A stretch of 64,000 nucleotides of DNA, from positions 1 to 64,000 of the forward strand of contig NZ_WEZQ01000011.1 in the NCBI RefSeq assembly GCF_009864005.1. Direction: 5' to 3'. Below, in pieces: positions 45,307-54,653 of this stretch. Numbering within the stretch: position 1 is the first letter of the stretch; the number at the start of each line of letters is the position of its first letter. A program made the translations under genes and the position numbers. Under the pieces are notes generated by a model that was given only the letters and a program-made list of their open reading frames with translations, had not been told where the DNA came from and made no database searches. The stretch is from Furfurilactobacillus milii (GTDB lineage: Bacteria; Bacillota; Bacilli; Lactobacillales; Lactobacillaceae).

Positions 45307-45394
45307 TGAAACCGGTTGCTCACGGTGGTGCATCGCGCTAGATATTGTTATATAATGAACCAGTCAACGACAGAAAGCGGTTACGTTTTCTGTC
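45307..45394 (+). promoter_or_regulatory. zwf promoter region
   Basis: TATAAT at 45351-45356 with a poor -35. TGAAACCGGTTGCT at 45307-45320 resembles a cre site. In the leader, GACAGAAA (45369-45376) and TTTCTGTC (45387-45394) form an 8-bp inverted repeat, a possible operator or mRNA hairpin. Confidence 0.5.
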
Positions 45395-45435
45395 AATACA
45401 ACCCTACATTTACAGGCATTTAAGGAGTGAAAACC

Positions 45436-46917
45436 GTGGCAACAGAATACAGCTCATTGTTTACTTTCTTTGGTGGTACTGGTGACCTTGCCAAACGTAA
45501 ACTGTACCCATCCCTCTTCAAACTTTACGTTCGCGGAAACTTAGGCGAACATTTTGCCGTTCTCGGAACTGCTCGTGATAGCTGGACCGACGACAAATTC
45601 CGTGAAGTCGTAACACAATCCATTAAGGATGACCAACCGGATGCAGATATGCACGCGGCAGAAATCTTCGTGTCACATTTTTACTACATTGCACACGATG
45701 TTACGGATAAGGCGCACTACGCTGTGATGAAGGACCTAGTTGAAAAGCTGGACAAACAATACAGCATCAACGGTAACCGGATCTTCTATCTGTCCATGGC
45801 ACCACGTTTCTTCGGTGAAGTTGCCCTCAACTTGAAGTCTGAAGGTTTACTTTCTGATGACGGTTCCAACCGTTTGGTTATTGAAAAACCATTTGGTACC
45901 GACTTCTCCACTGCCGAAACATTAAACAAGCAATTATCAGGTGCGTTTGACGAAAAGCAAATCTACCGAATCGACCACTACCTTGGTAAGGAAATGGTTC
46001 AAAACATTCAGGCTTTGCGTTTCGGTAACACCTTCGTTGAATCCTTGTGGAACAACCGTTACATCGACAACGTTCAAGTTACCTTAAGTGAAAAACTTGG
46101 TGTTGAAGACCGTGCCGGTTACTACGATACTGCTGGTGCATTACGTGACATGGTTCAAAACCATATCATGCAAATCGTTTCTCAGTTGGCAATGGAACAA
46201 CCTGTTTCATTTACTGACGCCGATGTTCGTGTTGAAAAGATCAAGGCATTGCGTTCACTCCGGGTTTACAGCCCAGCCGAAGCTGCCAAGAACTTTATCC
46301 GCGGCCAATACGGTGCTAACGATACTGAACCTGCTTACCGTGATGAACCAAACGTACCAAAGGATTCACACAACGACACGTTTGTTGCCGGTAAATTATT
46401 ATTCGACAACTATCGTTGGTCAGGTGTACCTTTCTACGTCCGGACTGGTAAGCGTTTAGCTGACAAGTTTACACGGATCGACGTTGTCTTCAAGAAGCCT
46501 TTGATCGACATCTTCGCCTTCCCACAAAACCGTGATAACTCATTAGCACCAAACGTTTTAACAATCTATGTTGAACCAAACTCAGGCTTCTCTCTCCAAT
46601 TGAACGCCAAGACTGCTGGTCAAGGCTTCGAAACGGAACCAATCCACTTGGACTTCCAGCAAGATGTTGCTCAAAAGGAAGAAACCCCAGAACCATACGA
46701 ACGTTTGCTGCATGACACCTTGAAGGGTGACCAAACTAACTTCGCCTCATGGGATGAAGTTTCATACGCATGGAAGTTCGTTGATGTTATCCAGAAGTTA
46801 TGGGATTCAGAAACACCAGACCTCCCTAACTACATCTCCGGTTCTATGGGACCAGCTGCATCAGATGAACTGTTGCAACGTGACCACCGGGCTTGGGTAT
46901 ATCGCTTAAACCGTTAA
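45436..46917 (+). CDS. zwf: glucose-6-phosphate dehydrogenase
   Basis: 493 aa. It carries the NADP-binding start FGGTGDLAKRKLYPSLFKL, the active-site signature RIDHYLGKE, and the conserved C-terminal region. It oxidises glucose 6-phosphate to 6-phosphogluconolactone and opens the phosphoketolase route of heterofermenters; gnd lies about 14 kb away. GTG at 45436 is preferred as start: AAGGAG ends nine bases before it, while the GTG at 45427 overlaps the ribosome binding site. Strong codon bias indicates high expression. Confidence 0.95.
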   Translation: MATEYSSLFTFFGGTGDLAKRKLYPSLFKLYVRGNLGEHFAVLGTARDSWTDDKFREVVTQSIKDDQPDADMHAAEIFVSHFYYIAHDVTDKAHYAVMKDLVEKLDKQYSINGNRIFYLSMAPRFFGEVALNLKSEGLLSDDGSNRLVIEKPFGTDFSTAETLNKQLSGAFDEKQIYRIDHYLGKEMVQNIQALRFGNTFVESLWNNRYIDNVQVTLSEKLGVEDRAGYYDTAGALRDMVQNHIMQIVSQLAMEQPVSFTDADVRVEKIKALRSLRVYSPAEAAKNFIRGQYGANDTEPAYRDEPNVPKDSHNDTFVAGKLLFDNYRWSGVPFYVRTGKRLADKFTRIDVVFKKPLIDIFAFPQNRDNSLAPNVLTIYVEPNSGFSLQLNAKTAGQGFETEPIHLDFQQDVAQKEETPEPYERLLHDTLKGDQTNFASWDEVSYAWKFVDVIQKLWDSETPDLPNYISGSMGPAASDELLQRDHRAWVYRLNR

Positions 46918-46927
46918 TTTAAAACAT

Positions 46928-46967
46928 TAAAAGCCACATCGCAATTTTTCTGCGATGTGGCTTTTTG
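46928..46967. terminator. zwf terminator
   Basis: AAAAGCCACATCGCA pairs with TGCGATGTGGCTTTT, then T residues. Confidence 0.9.
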
Positions 46968-46995
46968 TCAGTTTCGGACCTATTTAATTGAAAAA

Positions 46996-47778
46996 TTAGT
47001 TCTGCGAATAAATCGCCTTCAAACCAGCAATATCGCCACTCGTTAATTGCACACGACCCTGCGTCACTGGGTACATGACCGAATTCGGATCACTACTATG
47101 ATCAAGTCCCAATGCGTGGCCCACCTCATGAATGGCCACAGCATCGTTGTATGAACTCAAATAAGCTGTATTCAGTTTGGCACTCCCATGATTCGTTGCG
47201 TTAACACCACTAAAATTCGTTTGGTAAATTTCTGGGCCGCCATGACCTACCTCGACCGCACCATCGCTGGCTGCTTTTGAAACTTCATGATAGGTGCTAA
47301 ACGTCAACTGATTTTGTCCACTTCCCGCGTGGCCGGGCTTAAGGGTAACAATCCCGGTTGCATTATACGTTTGCACGGCAGTATCAAACGCCAAACGCAC
47401 TGCCGGCGAATCAGAAGCTGCGTACTCGTAGTAATACGTGGGTTGCAAATGAACATTGCTGACAATCGATTCAACAGGCGTCGCATCAGTGGCAGTTGAA
47501 TTGTCTTTAGACGCTGCAACATGTGGTGACGGCATGCTGCTAGACGATGTCGCCTGTGAGGCCGTTGAATTCTGGGCGCCAGTATTGGCGTTTAATGTAA
47601 CGGCCGTAAAAAAAGTATTTACTTGCTCGTGAACCTTTTGAAATGACCGTTGAATGTTGACCGGACTAACCTGGGCAGAAAGTTGCTTTTCCAGTAGTGG
47701 GTGATTTTGTAAAAACAGTGCGCCGCCAACAATCACGACAACGAGTCCTACAAGTCTGCCCAAATAATTCTTACGCAT
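46996..47778 (-). CDS. secreted matrixin-family zinc metalloprotease
   Basis: About 260 aa. An N-terminal hydrophobic signal or anchor helix (about 8-25) is followed by a Ser/Thr-rich linker and an M10-like catalytic domain. It has the zinc site HEVGHALGLDHS and the Met-turn SVMYPVT, and lacks a recognisable Cys-switch prodomain. Likely exported and acting at the cell surface or outside. The ATG at 47778 is chosen (GCGAGG eight bases upstream); a second ATG two codons earlier is possible. Substrate unknown. Confidence 0.88.
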   Translation of the reverse strand: MRKNYLGRLVGLVVVIVGGALFLQNHPLLEKQLSAQVSPVNIQRSFQKVHEQVNTFFTAVTLNANTGAQNSTASQATSSSSMPSPHVAASKDNSTATDATPVESIVSNVHLQPTYYYEYAASDSPAVRLAFDTAVQTYNATGIVTLKPGHAGSGQNQLTFSTYHEVSKAASDGAVEVGHGGPEIYQTNFSGVNATNHGSAKLNTAYLSSYNDAVAIHEVGHALGLDHSSDPNSVMYPVTQGRVQLTSGDIAGLKAIYSQN

Positions 47779-47930
47779 AATCATAACCTCGCGTGAGCCA
47801 AACTCACTTTCCAAACGAGACAAATTCCTTGAGCTACCCACAAATTATAAAGGCTAACTACACAGCCTTTCAACGTTATTGCTATTGATTAACAGATGTT
47901 TAAACAATGAAGACGCCTGATTTGAAACGG

Positions 47931-48089
47931 AGCTGTGACACAAGTCTGGTTTGAGAACGAGCATTAACGTAAAACTGACCTATTCCCGAACTTTGGGAAT
48001 GGGTCAGTTTTGGGTTAAGCAGAGTTCTCAGGACTTTGGGGCGCAATATTGCTCATATTATTCGTCCCCAATAAACTTATGTCACAACC
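47931..48089 (+). ncRNA. long covarying hairpin, family II, copy B
   Basis: Same architecture as the element at 6576. Helices from outside: TGTGACA/TGTCACA, AAGTC/GGACTT, TGAGAAC/GTTCTCA, TTAAC/GTTAA, AAAACTGACC/GGTCAGTTTT, ATTCCC/GGGAAT around loop GAACTTT. The internal loops GAGC and GC-GAG are conserved. It lies between the matrixin and cytochrome b5 genes, both on the other strand, so it is antisense-free and not part of either coding sequence. Confidence 0.6.
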
Positions 48090-48114
48090 TCATTGTAGTA
48101 CTTGATGTTTTTTA

Positions 48115-48342
48115 TTAAATCAATTGCCCAACGACTGGTTTATCAGTTAATTTTTTTTTACCATGCGGAGATTTTTTAATCATTTCCGTGAGGTCTCTGC
48201 CGGCTGTCAGACCATGGTGTTGGCCGCCCTGCCAAGCATCAACATTTGTCAGGTCATAAACAGTGCCATCTACTGCTACGTAGGCTTTATGACCATCTTT
48301 GCCATCAAATTGCTTTAGTTCATCCACAGTGAAATTTTGCAT
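48115..48342 (-). CDS. cytochrome b5-like heme/steroid-binding domain protein
   Basis: 75 aa, a stand-alone cytochrome b5 domain: FTVDELKQFDGKDGHKAYVAVDGTVYDLTNV at the start, then WQGGQHHGLTAGRDLTEMI with the axial-type His. No signal peptide, so cytosolic as written. Lactobacilli do not make heme, so it may bind exogenous heme or another ligand. AAGGAGG before the ATG. Neighbours give no partner. Confidence 0.88.
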   Translation of the reverse strand: MQNFTVDELKQFDGKDGHKAYVAVDGTVYDLTNVDAWQGGQHHGLTAGRDLTEMIKKSPHGKKKLTDKPVVGQLI

Positions 48343-48526
48343 TTGTAAGCGCCTCCTTATGTTTGCATTGAGTATAGCACCTCAATTAACAAACGCGGTA
48401 AATTTTGATTAGGGGCAGGTTTTAGCCGCAAATATTGCAATACAGTAATTCAAAGTGTACTAAACCAAATTTTTCCTGTTACATTGTCGCAAACGCGTTC
48501 ACAACCCAAAAGTCTGTGCATAACCC

Positions 48527-48573
48527 AAAATAAGCGTCGTAAAGGAAAGTTCACCTTTACAACGCTTATTTTA
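48527..48573. terminator. bidirectional intrinsic terminator
   Basis: AAAATAAGCGT-GTAAAGG pairs with CCTTTAC-ACGCTTATTTT. Serves the aldehyde dehydrogenase gene on the minus strand. Confidence 0.85.
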
Positions 48574-48603
48574 TGTCATTGCTCGGCTTTTAACCGGGGT
48601 TGT

Positions 48604-50076
48604 TTACGCTCTTCCCTTTTCCGGGTGCCTCTGCAAATAAACAACGTGGGTGTTCAAGAATTCATCCAATCCGTGTTTACCATCAGCGCCGCCAACACCG
48701 GACTCCTTCCAGCCGGCGTGGAAGCCTTGAATAGCCTCGAAGTTGTAACGGTTGATGTACGTTTCACCGTCTTGCAATTCGTTGGCAGCCTTAGCAGCAT
48801 TATCCAAGTTTTCAGTAAAGATGGATGAAGTTAAGCCCAAGTCGTTGTCATTTGACATATCAATGGCTTCATCCAACGTCTTAAAGGTGACGATTGGAAG
48901 CACTGGTCCAAAGATCTCGTGCTGGATAATCTCAGAATCCTGCTTAACGTTGGTGATAACCGTTGGCAAGTAGTAGAACCCTTTATCAATGTCAGCTGGG
49001 CGACCACCAGTAGTGACTTTGCCGCCAGCCTTAACAGCACGTTGAACCATTCCATCAACGTTGTCCAACGCAGCCTTGTTGATCAGCGGCCCCATGCCAA
49101 TGGTCTCATCTTTATTCGGATCACCGACCGTAATCTTGCTCATCTTGTCAGTCAGCTTTTTAACGAATTCGTCTGCAACATCTTCTTGTACGTAAACCCG
49201 TTCAGCGTTGTTACAAACTTGCCCGTTGTTGTCGACACGTGAATCAATGATGGCTTGGACAGCCAAGTCAATGTCCGCATCCTTGCAAACAATGGCAGGC
49301 GCCTTCCCACCTAATTCAAGTGAGACCTTGGCTAAGTGGTCAGCAGCATCGCTCATGACTCGACGGCCAGAGTCAACGGAACCAGTCAAACTGATAATGC
49401 CAATCTTCTTGTTCTTGGATAATTCGCTGCCAACGACTGCACCAGGACCAGTAACAAAGTTCACAACACCCTTTGGTAGGCCAACCTTGTCACAAATCTT
49501 AGCAAACGCCAGAGCGTTGTTTGGTGTATCGGAACTTGGCTTGATCACAATGGTGTTCCCAGTTACCAAAGCTGGTCCCATCTTCCGCGCAATCAGGAAG
49601 AATGGGAAGTTCCACGGTAAAATCCCAGCAGCAACACCAATTGGTTGTTTGGCAATCATGATGTTTTCGTTAGGGTTGTCAGATTGAAGAACTTCACCTT
49701 CATACATCCGTGCTGCGGCAGCCATGTAATCAAAATAGTCAGCTGAGAACATGATTTCCGTTTGAGCTAAGGACTTAATCTTCCCCTGTTCTTCCATCAA
49801 AATGGAAACTAAATCGTCTTCTTGATTCCGAATTTCTTCAGCAATCTTGTGTAGATATGCACCACGGGTTGCGGCCGGAACCTCTTTCCATGACTTTTGT
49901 GCTTCAAACGCATCATCGATTGCTGCACGCGTTTCTTCAACCGTTGCGCTTGGAACAGTTGAGATTGGTTGTTCATCGGAGGGGTTAATGACAGTTAGTG
50001 TGTTACCGGATTTCGAATCAACAAACTGACCATTGATATACATTTGATAATGCTTTAACGCAATTGCTTCAGACAT
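48604..50076 (-). CDS. NAD(P)-dependent aldehyde dehydrogenase
   Basis: About 490 aa. Cofactor segment ILPWNFPFFLIARKMGPAL, general-base Glu in SLELGGKAPAIV, catalytic Cys in NNGQVCNNAERVYVQ. It is closest in feel to lactaldehyde/AldA-type dehydrogenases. It oxidises an aldehyde to the acid in the cytosol. The ATG at 50076 follows AAAGGAAG at good spacing; the longer frame to 50145 has no such signal. It is the last gene of a minus-strand group with a zinc alcohol dehydrogenase just upstream (88 bp). Confidence 0.9.
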   Translation of the reverse strand: MSEAIALKHYQMYINGQFVDSKSGNTLTVINPSDEQPISTVPSATVEETRAAIDDAFEAQKSWKEVPAATRGAYLHKIAEEIRNQEDDLVSILMEEQGKIKSLAQTEIMFSADYFDYMAAAARMYEGEVLQSDNPNENIMIAKQPIGVAAGILPWNFPFFLIARKMGPALVTGNTIVIKPSSDTPNNALAFAKICDKVGLPKGVVNFVTGPGAVVGSELSKNKKIGIISLTGSVDSGRRVMSDAADHLAKVSLELGGKAPAIVCKDADIDLAVQAIIDSRVDNNGQVCNNAERVYVQEDVADEFVKKLTDKMSKITVGDPNKDETIGMGPLINKAALDNVDGMVQRAVKAGGKVTTGGRPADIDKGFYYLPTVITNVKQDSEIIQHEIFGPVLPIVTFKTLDEAIDMSNDNDLGLTSSIFTENLDNAAKAANELQDGETYINRYNFEAIQGFHAGWKESGVGGADGKHGLDEFLNTHVVYLQRHPEKGRA

Positions 50077-50164
50077 AATGTGCTTCCTTTCTGCCTTGTC
50101 GCTTGTGGCAAGGAAACCTAAAAACGTCTTTTGAATTTTGTTCAACCCTTACCAAGTTTCGGCA

Positions 50165-51286
50165 TCACTCTTCTGGCTTATACTGATCATCAATCACCAA
50201 AACAGGCTTAATAGTCTTACCACTACCGGAATCGGCGTTAGCCTCGTTAATTTGCTCAAACGGATAGAACTTTTCTGTCTTATCAAAATCAAACATGCCC
50301 ATCTGGTAGAACTTGATCAAACGGGGAATGTCGACTTGTGGAATGGAATCGCCCATGTTGACCCCGATGATTGAGCGATCGTTTGTGCAAAGATCGTTCC
50401 ATGTATCTAGGTCAATGTGGTTAGCTGTAACAGCAATAGTCGCAGTGGTTCCGCCCTGGGCGAGTGCCTGAATGGAATCTTCCATAACTTTCGTTATACC
50501 AGTGGTATCAACTGCATAGTCGACACCTTTGCCATCCGTCAGCTCCTTGATTTTAGCAACGGCATCTTCGTTCTTGCTGTTGATTGCGTCAGTTGCGCCA
50601 AGTTCCTTGGCTAATTGCAAACGTGAATCGACAACATCAACGGCAATGACAGTGGTACAGCCAGAAATCTTACCAGCCATCATCGCAGCTAAACCAACGG
50701 CACCAGTCCCGAAGACAGCGATAGTTTCGCCAGGCTTGGGTTTCAATGTATTCAAAACAGTCCCACTACCAGTTACATAGCCACAACCTAAAGGTCCAAG
50801 ACGGCGCAAATCCAAGTTCGTAGGAACCTTAACCGCGTTACGTTCGCGAACAACAGTGGTTGTCGTAAATGATGACTGATCAAACATGTCACTGACACGA
50901 TGACCATCCTCAGTAAAGTGATCACTGCCATCCGGACGAACACCGGACAAATTATTAGCTGCGTAATTGAGACAACGAGTCGGCATCCCCTTCAAACAAT
51001 TTTCACAGTTGCCACAGCCGTAAAATGACAAGACAACGTGATCACCGACCTTGAAGTTTTTAACCTCTGGGCCTACCTTTTCAACTATTCCTGAGCCCTC
51101 GTGCCCCAAAACAATTGGGTAGCCAATTTCAGCATCACCTTTTCTTAAGGCTTCATCTGAATGACAAATGCCACTGGCAACCATGTGAATTTGTAGGTCA
51201 TCGGCCTGCATTTCGGATAATTCAACATCATCCTTGATAACAAACGGACCACCCTTTTTTTCAACAACTGCTGCTTTAATTTTCAT
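50165..51286 (-). CDS. zinc alcohol dehydrogenase, class III/aryl-alcohol-like
   Basis: About 373 aa. Catalytic zinc site in GICHSDEA and LGHEGSGIVE, structural zinc cluster CGNCENCLKGMPTRC, and the Rossmann motif FGTGAVGLAAMM. The longer loop HFTEDGHRVSDMFDQSSFTTTTVV is typical of the class III or aryl-alcohol group. GGAGG sets the ATG at 51286. With the aldehyde dehydrogenase downstream it could take an alcohol to the acid. A second, related enzyme is encoded at 52849. Confidence 0.9.
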   Translation of the reverse strand: MKIKAAVVEKKGGPFVIKDDVELSEMQADDLQIHMVASGICHSDEALRKGDAEIGYPIVLGHEGSGIVEKVGPEVKNFKVGDHVVLSFYGCGNCENCLKGMPTRCLNYAANNLSGVRPDGSDHFTEDGHRVSDMFDQSSFTTTTVVRERNAVKVPTNLDLRRLGPLGCGYVTGSGTVLNTLKPKPGETIAVFGTGAVGLAAMMAGKISGCTTVIAVDVVDSRLQLAKELGATDAINSKNEDAVAKIKELTDGKGVDYAVDTTGITKVMEDSIQALAQGGTTATIAVTANHIDLDTWNDLCTNDRSIIGVNMGDSIPQVDIPRLIKFYQMGMFDFDKTEKFYPFEQINEANADSGSGKTIKPVLVIDDQYKPEE

Positions 51287-51757
51287 GATGTTTTTCCTCC
51301 AAATGATTATTTGGTGAATTATTGAGCAAATGAGCTCGCCAAGAACAACTTCAATTAAGAGCAACTGTAATAACATTTTTATGTGCTTATTTTATCATTC
51401 ACGCACATCATCGATATGTAATTATAGCTACTTTGGAACGCTCCACGCCTTCATGGTATTTCGAAATGTAATCGGTTTCAACCCCCGTATGCATAATTTG
51501 TTGAAATAAAATCATTTATTTTCACTGTCTTTGAGAATCGTTGAGCAAAACAAATTAATCCTCAAAGTCTAATTAAGATTCAAGTTTAAATCCGATTTAC
51601 GTCCGTCTTACTGCGCATAACTGTGACAAGTTTTTAACTATTGAGCAACCAAATAAAAAATTGAATTTTGCAATTGTAAGCTGACCGTACAAACACTTTT
51701 CTTACCAATCAAAAAGGATCGGAGCATAACTCTTCAACTTAAATTTTATCGAAACGG
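51287..51757. other. AT-rich non-coding stretch
   Basis: Upstream of the alcohol dehydrogenase gene (minus strand). I see AT-rich, promoter-like sequence but no clear gene, terminator or operator. Confidence 0.4.
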
Positions 51758-51935
51758 CAACAAGCCTTTTTTTCAACCGCAGAAGGTCACGCGGATGAAA
51801 AATTGCCGCAAACGCGAGACATAACACTGACTTTTGCTCATCTAACATAAAACGGATGTTCACGGGAAAATCGCCCATAAACATCCATTTTTTCGTTGCC
51901 TGAGAAAGCAAAACTGTATTATGTCGCGCTTTCTG
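51758..51935 (-). repeat. structured repeat, family III, copy 1
   Basis: Shares a nearly identical core with 57955-58133, including GGATGAAAAATTGCCGCAAA and GAGACATAACACTGACTTTT. Arms pair as GCGCGACATAATAC with GTGTTATGTCTCGC, GGATGTT with AACATCC, and GGG with CCC around an AT-rich loop. U-G pairs fit only the minus strand. It follows directly after the stop of the minus-strand gene at 51945, so it may form that transcript's 3' end. MITE origin is equally possible. Confidence 0.6.
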
Positions 51936-51944
51936 TTTGCATAT

Positions 51945-52793
51945 TTAAAATTTAATCTGCTGCTTCATATAGTCTTCATAGCTTGTTGGTTTGCGTCCAA
52001 GCAACAAGCGTAGAACATTCGAGTTGCCATCGAGTCCCCACTTACTATACGTATCTGCTAGGTGGCGAAAGGCGTCTCGTGAATAAACATTTTGGATGCC
52101 TGCCTGATTAAGAAACTCTGTCATATCGACACGCTTGGCAACGGCATGCTCGCCTGTTAACCGGTTATACAATGCCACTAGATCTACCGGTGAAGCATAA
52201 TCCGTACCTACCAATTCATACGTGGCCTTATTATGCTTCTCAGGATTTTGGGCAACCTCTACGACTACATCACCAACGTCTTCCGGTGCCACATAGGAAA
52301 GTTTTGTATTGATATCATAAAAGATATTGTAGGCACCCGTTTCATGAACCACGTTTGGATTGAAATTATGCATATAGTGCATTGGTTGCAAAATAGTATA
52401 TTGATAATCCTTAACCATCCCGGTATAAATCATGTGTTCTTCAACATCACGTTTCATCAAATGCTGACGCAACGTAGACAGAATTGGATGCGTAACCGAA
52501 ATAAAGATAAATTGTTTGTGGGCAGCAGCCAACTGGTCCGTCAAATACTTGCCAATGTCTGCTTCTTCTGCAACAAACAAGGGTGGAATTTCGACGACAC
52601 TGTCGACATCCGCAATCAACTTATCAATTTCATCTGCACGGGTTAAATCGGCAACGACCCCTTCACGAATACCTGGCAAATCTTTCACGGCTGGATTAAT
52701 GTCCGTTGCTTTCACGTCGAATCCAGCGGCCACTAGTTTGCTCACAATCACGCGACCAGTGTGGCCAGCTGCTGAGGTTACTAAAATCATCAT
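51945..52793 (-). CDS. NmrA-like NAD(P)H-binding protein
   Basis: 282 aa atypical SDR: N-terminal ILVTSAAGHTGRVIVSKL with the GxxGxxG nucleotide motif, then VVADLTRADE, with a helical C-terminal domain. Members sense redox state or reduce quinone-like compounds. GGGAGG before the ATG. It lies 56 bp downstream of an alcohol dehydrogenase gene on the same strand and is probably co-transcribed with it. Confidence 0.85.
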   Translation of the reverse strand: MMILVTSAAGHTGRVIVSKLVAAGFDVKATDINPAVKDLPGIREGVVADLTRADEIDKLIADVDSVVEIPPLFVAEEADIGKYLTDQLAAAHKQFIFISVTHPILSTLRQHLMKRDVEEHMIYTGMVKDYQYTILQPMHYMHNFNPNVVHETGAYNIFYDINTKLSYVAPEDVGDVVVEVAQNPEKHNKATYELVGTDYASPVDLVALYNRLTGEHAVAKRVDMTEFLNQAGIQNVYSRDAFRHLADTYSKWGLDGNSNVLRLLLGRKPTSYEDYMKQQIKF

Positions 52794-52848
52794 GCTTACC
52801 TCCCGATTAAATTTTCGATTTTCGCATTATTGATGCCATTTCCGTGAA

Positions 52849-53949
52849 TTAAGGCATCCGTAAAATGGCCTTCACTGTGGTTCCGTTTAATGAGTCTTCA
52901 AAGGCCTGATTGACATCTTTTAGATCGTAAAACTTAACCAGTTTATCAAACGGAAAATCACCTTGTTGATACAACTGAATCAGTTGGGGAATAAACAGCT
53001 TAGGCAATGAAAATCCTTGTAACACACCCGTGACTTGGCGAGCTGGCACCAGAATGTCATTCATCATGCTCAAGTCCGCATGCGCTGCGCCGCCAATGAT
53101 TGCAGTATGACCGAGAATCCCCGTGCTGCGGATGGCTTGCTCTGGTAATCCATTAGCAGGCGCCGAAACAACAGCATAATCTACACCACCGTCAGTCATT
53201 TCTTGAATCATCGCTGGCACATCATCAACTGCCTTGCTGTTGATAATATCCGTTGCCCCAAGTGCCTTGGCTTCTGCCAAACGTGTATCAAAGATATCAA
53301 CAGCGATGATTTTGGCTACGTGCATCGCCTTGGCCGCCATAATGGCTGCATCGCCGACCGTTCCAGTACCGAACACCGCCATTGAACTACCAACTTCGGG
53401 TTTAAGAATGTGCATAACGGTACCAGCCCCCGTTTGTAAGCCACATCCCAATGGTCCAAGCAAACTAACATCAACATCCTTGGTTACTTTGACAGCGTTT
53501 CGTTCCTGAACCTTCGCATAGGTACCAAACGATGATTGCTGGAAGAACGACGTCACTGGCTGGCCGTTTAAGGTAAAACGGCTACCACCGTAGTAATCAA
53601 CGCCGCCAAAATTCAATTCATCTGAGCGTTCACACGCATACGGACGACCGGCCAGACATTGGCGACAGTGACCACAACTAGCATATGAAATCGCCACATG
53701 ATCACCAACTTGAAACTCGCGGACATCTTCACCGACCTGCTCGACAATGCCGGCACCTTCATGTCCCAAAACAATCGGAAATTCACTGCGTCCCATACCG
53801 GTTTTGGCACGCATAATATCTGCGCCACAAACGCCGACCGCAACGATTTTAACTAATAATTGATCACCATGTAACGTGTCATCTAATTCAACGGGTTCAA
53901 CAACTAAGGGTTCACCCTTAGCTGGCGCAACAGCTGCTGTAATTTGCAT
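52849..53949 (-). CDS. zinc alcohol dehydrogenase, class III/aryl-alcohol-like
   Basis: 366 aa. Catalytic site VGVCGADIM with LGHEGAGIVE, structural cluster CGHCRQCLAGRPYAC, Rossmann motif FGTGTVGDAAIM. The catalytic CGADI replaces the CHSD form, which suggests a different substrate range from the enzyme at 50165. AAGGAG before the ATG. First gene of the two-gene unit with the NmrA-like protein. A TGTGTACACA palindrome lies just upstream in the leader. Confidence 0.9.
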   Translation of the reverse strand: MQITAAVAPAKGEPLVVEPVELDDTLHGDQLLVKIVAVGVCGADIMRAKTGMGRSEFPIVLGHEGAGIVEQVGEDVREFQVGDHVAISYASCGHCRQCLAGRPYACERSDELNFGGVDYYGGSRFTLNGQPVTSFFQQSSFGTYAKVQERNAVKVTKDVDVSLLGPLGCGLQTGAGTVMHILKPEVGSSMAVFGTGTVGDAAIMAAKAMHVAKIIAVDIFDTRLAEAKALGATDIINSKAVDDVPAMIQEMTDGGVDYAVVSAPANGLPEQAIRSTGILGHTAIIGGAAHADLSMMNDILVPARQVTGVLQGFSLPKLFIPQLIQLYQQGDFPFDKLVKFYDLKDVNQAFEDSLNGTTVKAILRMP

Positions 53950-54176
53950 AATTTGTACTCCTTATCTTTGCTGTGTACACAAATCAACCATCAAATGCTT
54001 TGTAAGTTATCTCACATGAGTATCGTAACAATTTTGAGGCAATCTTCGCTAGAATCCGTTTTCATTTCGGCCATTTATTTGCTCGTGCAAACACTTTAGC
54101 TTGAAAATACACTTTACTAACACTCAACAGGTTCGCAGAATGGCCATTTTATCAACAATTCGTTGTTTCCATCGCG
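53950..54176. promoter_or_regulatory. upstream region of the dehydrogenase gene
   Basis: TGTGTACACA at 53972-53981 is a perfect palindrome just upstream of the ribosome binding site and could be an operator. The rest is AT-rich and without recognised features. Confidence 0.35.
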
Positions 54177-54211
54177 CAAAAAAAACACCAGTAACAAAAG
54201 TAACTGATGCC
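54177..54211 (-). terminator. terminator of the 71-aa gene
   Basis: ATCAGTTAC pairs with GTTACTGGT with one mismatch, followed by eight T residues on the minus strand. Confidence 0.7.
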
Positions 54212-54247
54212 ATCAATAATCATTTATTCAATTACCAACAATCTTGA

Positions 54248-54463
54248 CTACTCGATTTCAATAACACGTTCTTGATCACCAAGCGTGGTTAGAAACGTGC
54301 CATCGCTTCGACGCGATTCAACAATTCTTCCCTGATAAATCAAACTATCAATATCAAACTGAAAAAAACCACTGCCCAATTCCAAAGCGGTCATTTTATA
54401 ATCGCCAAGTTGGTCATCATGATACTGTTTCTTGTTTGTTAATGAAGCCTTTAATTTCTCCAC
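54248..54463 (-). CDS. hypothetical protein, about 71 aa
   Basis: Family not recognised. Small, soluble, charged; the C-terminal half (FQFDIDSLIYQGRIVESRR and FLTTLGDQERVIEI) looks like a small beta structure. AGGAGG precedes a GTG at 54463, which I take as start; the longer frame to 54487 would place the ribosome binding site inside the gene. It is divergent from the Mga-like regulator. Confidence 0.55.
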   Translation of the reverse strand: MEKLKASLTNKKQYHDDQLGDYKMTALELGSGFFQFDIDSLIYQGRIVESRRSDGTFLTTLGDQERVIEIE

Positions 54464-54653
54464 GACTGCTATTTGCCTCCTAAGCACAAAAATGTCTTAA
54501 CAAAATCATTTCCGTTATTCTAAAGATACAAATTGAAGATTAAAACTGCCTTGCAATAATTCAAAAATTATCGAAAAATTTGAGAACCACACGTTTAGTT
54601 TAGTGGGTAAATTAATTAATGGCAACAGTTATTTACGACACTGAGGTGGAATA

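Noticed and set aside
51702-51911. ORFs at 51702-51911 and 57927-58112 that encode similar peptides (FMLDEQKSVLCL...)
   Set aside because: The similarity comes from the family III repeat. Differences between copies keep base pairing rather than codon sense, and neither ORF has a ribosome binding site.
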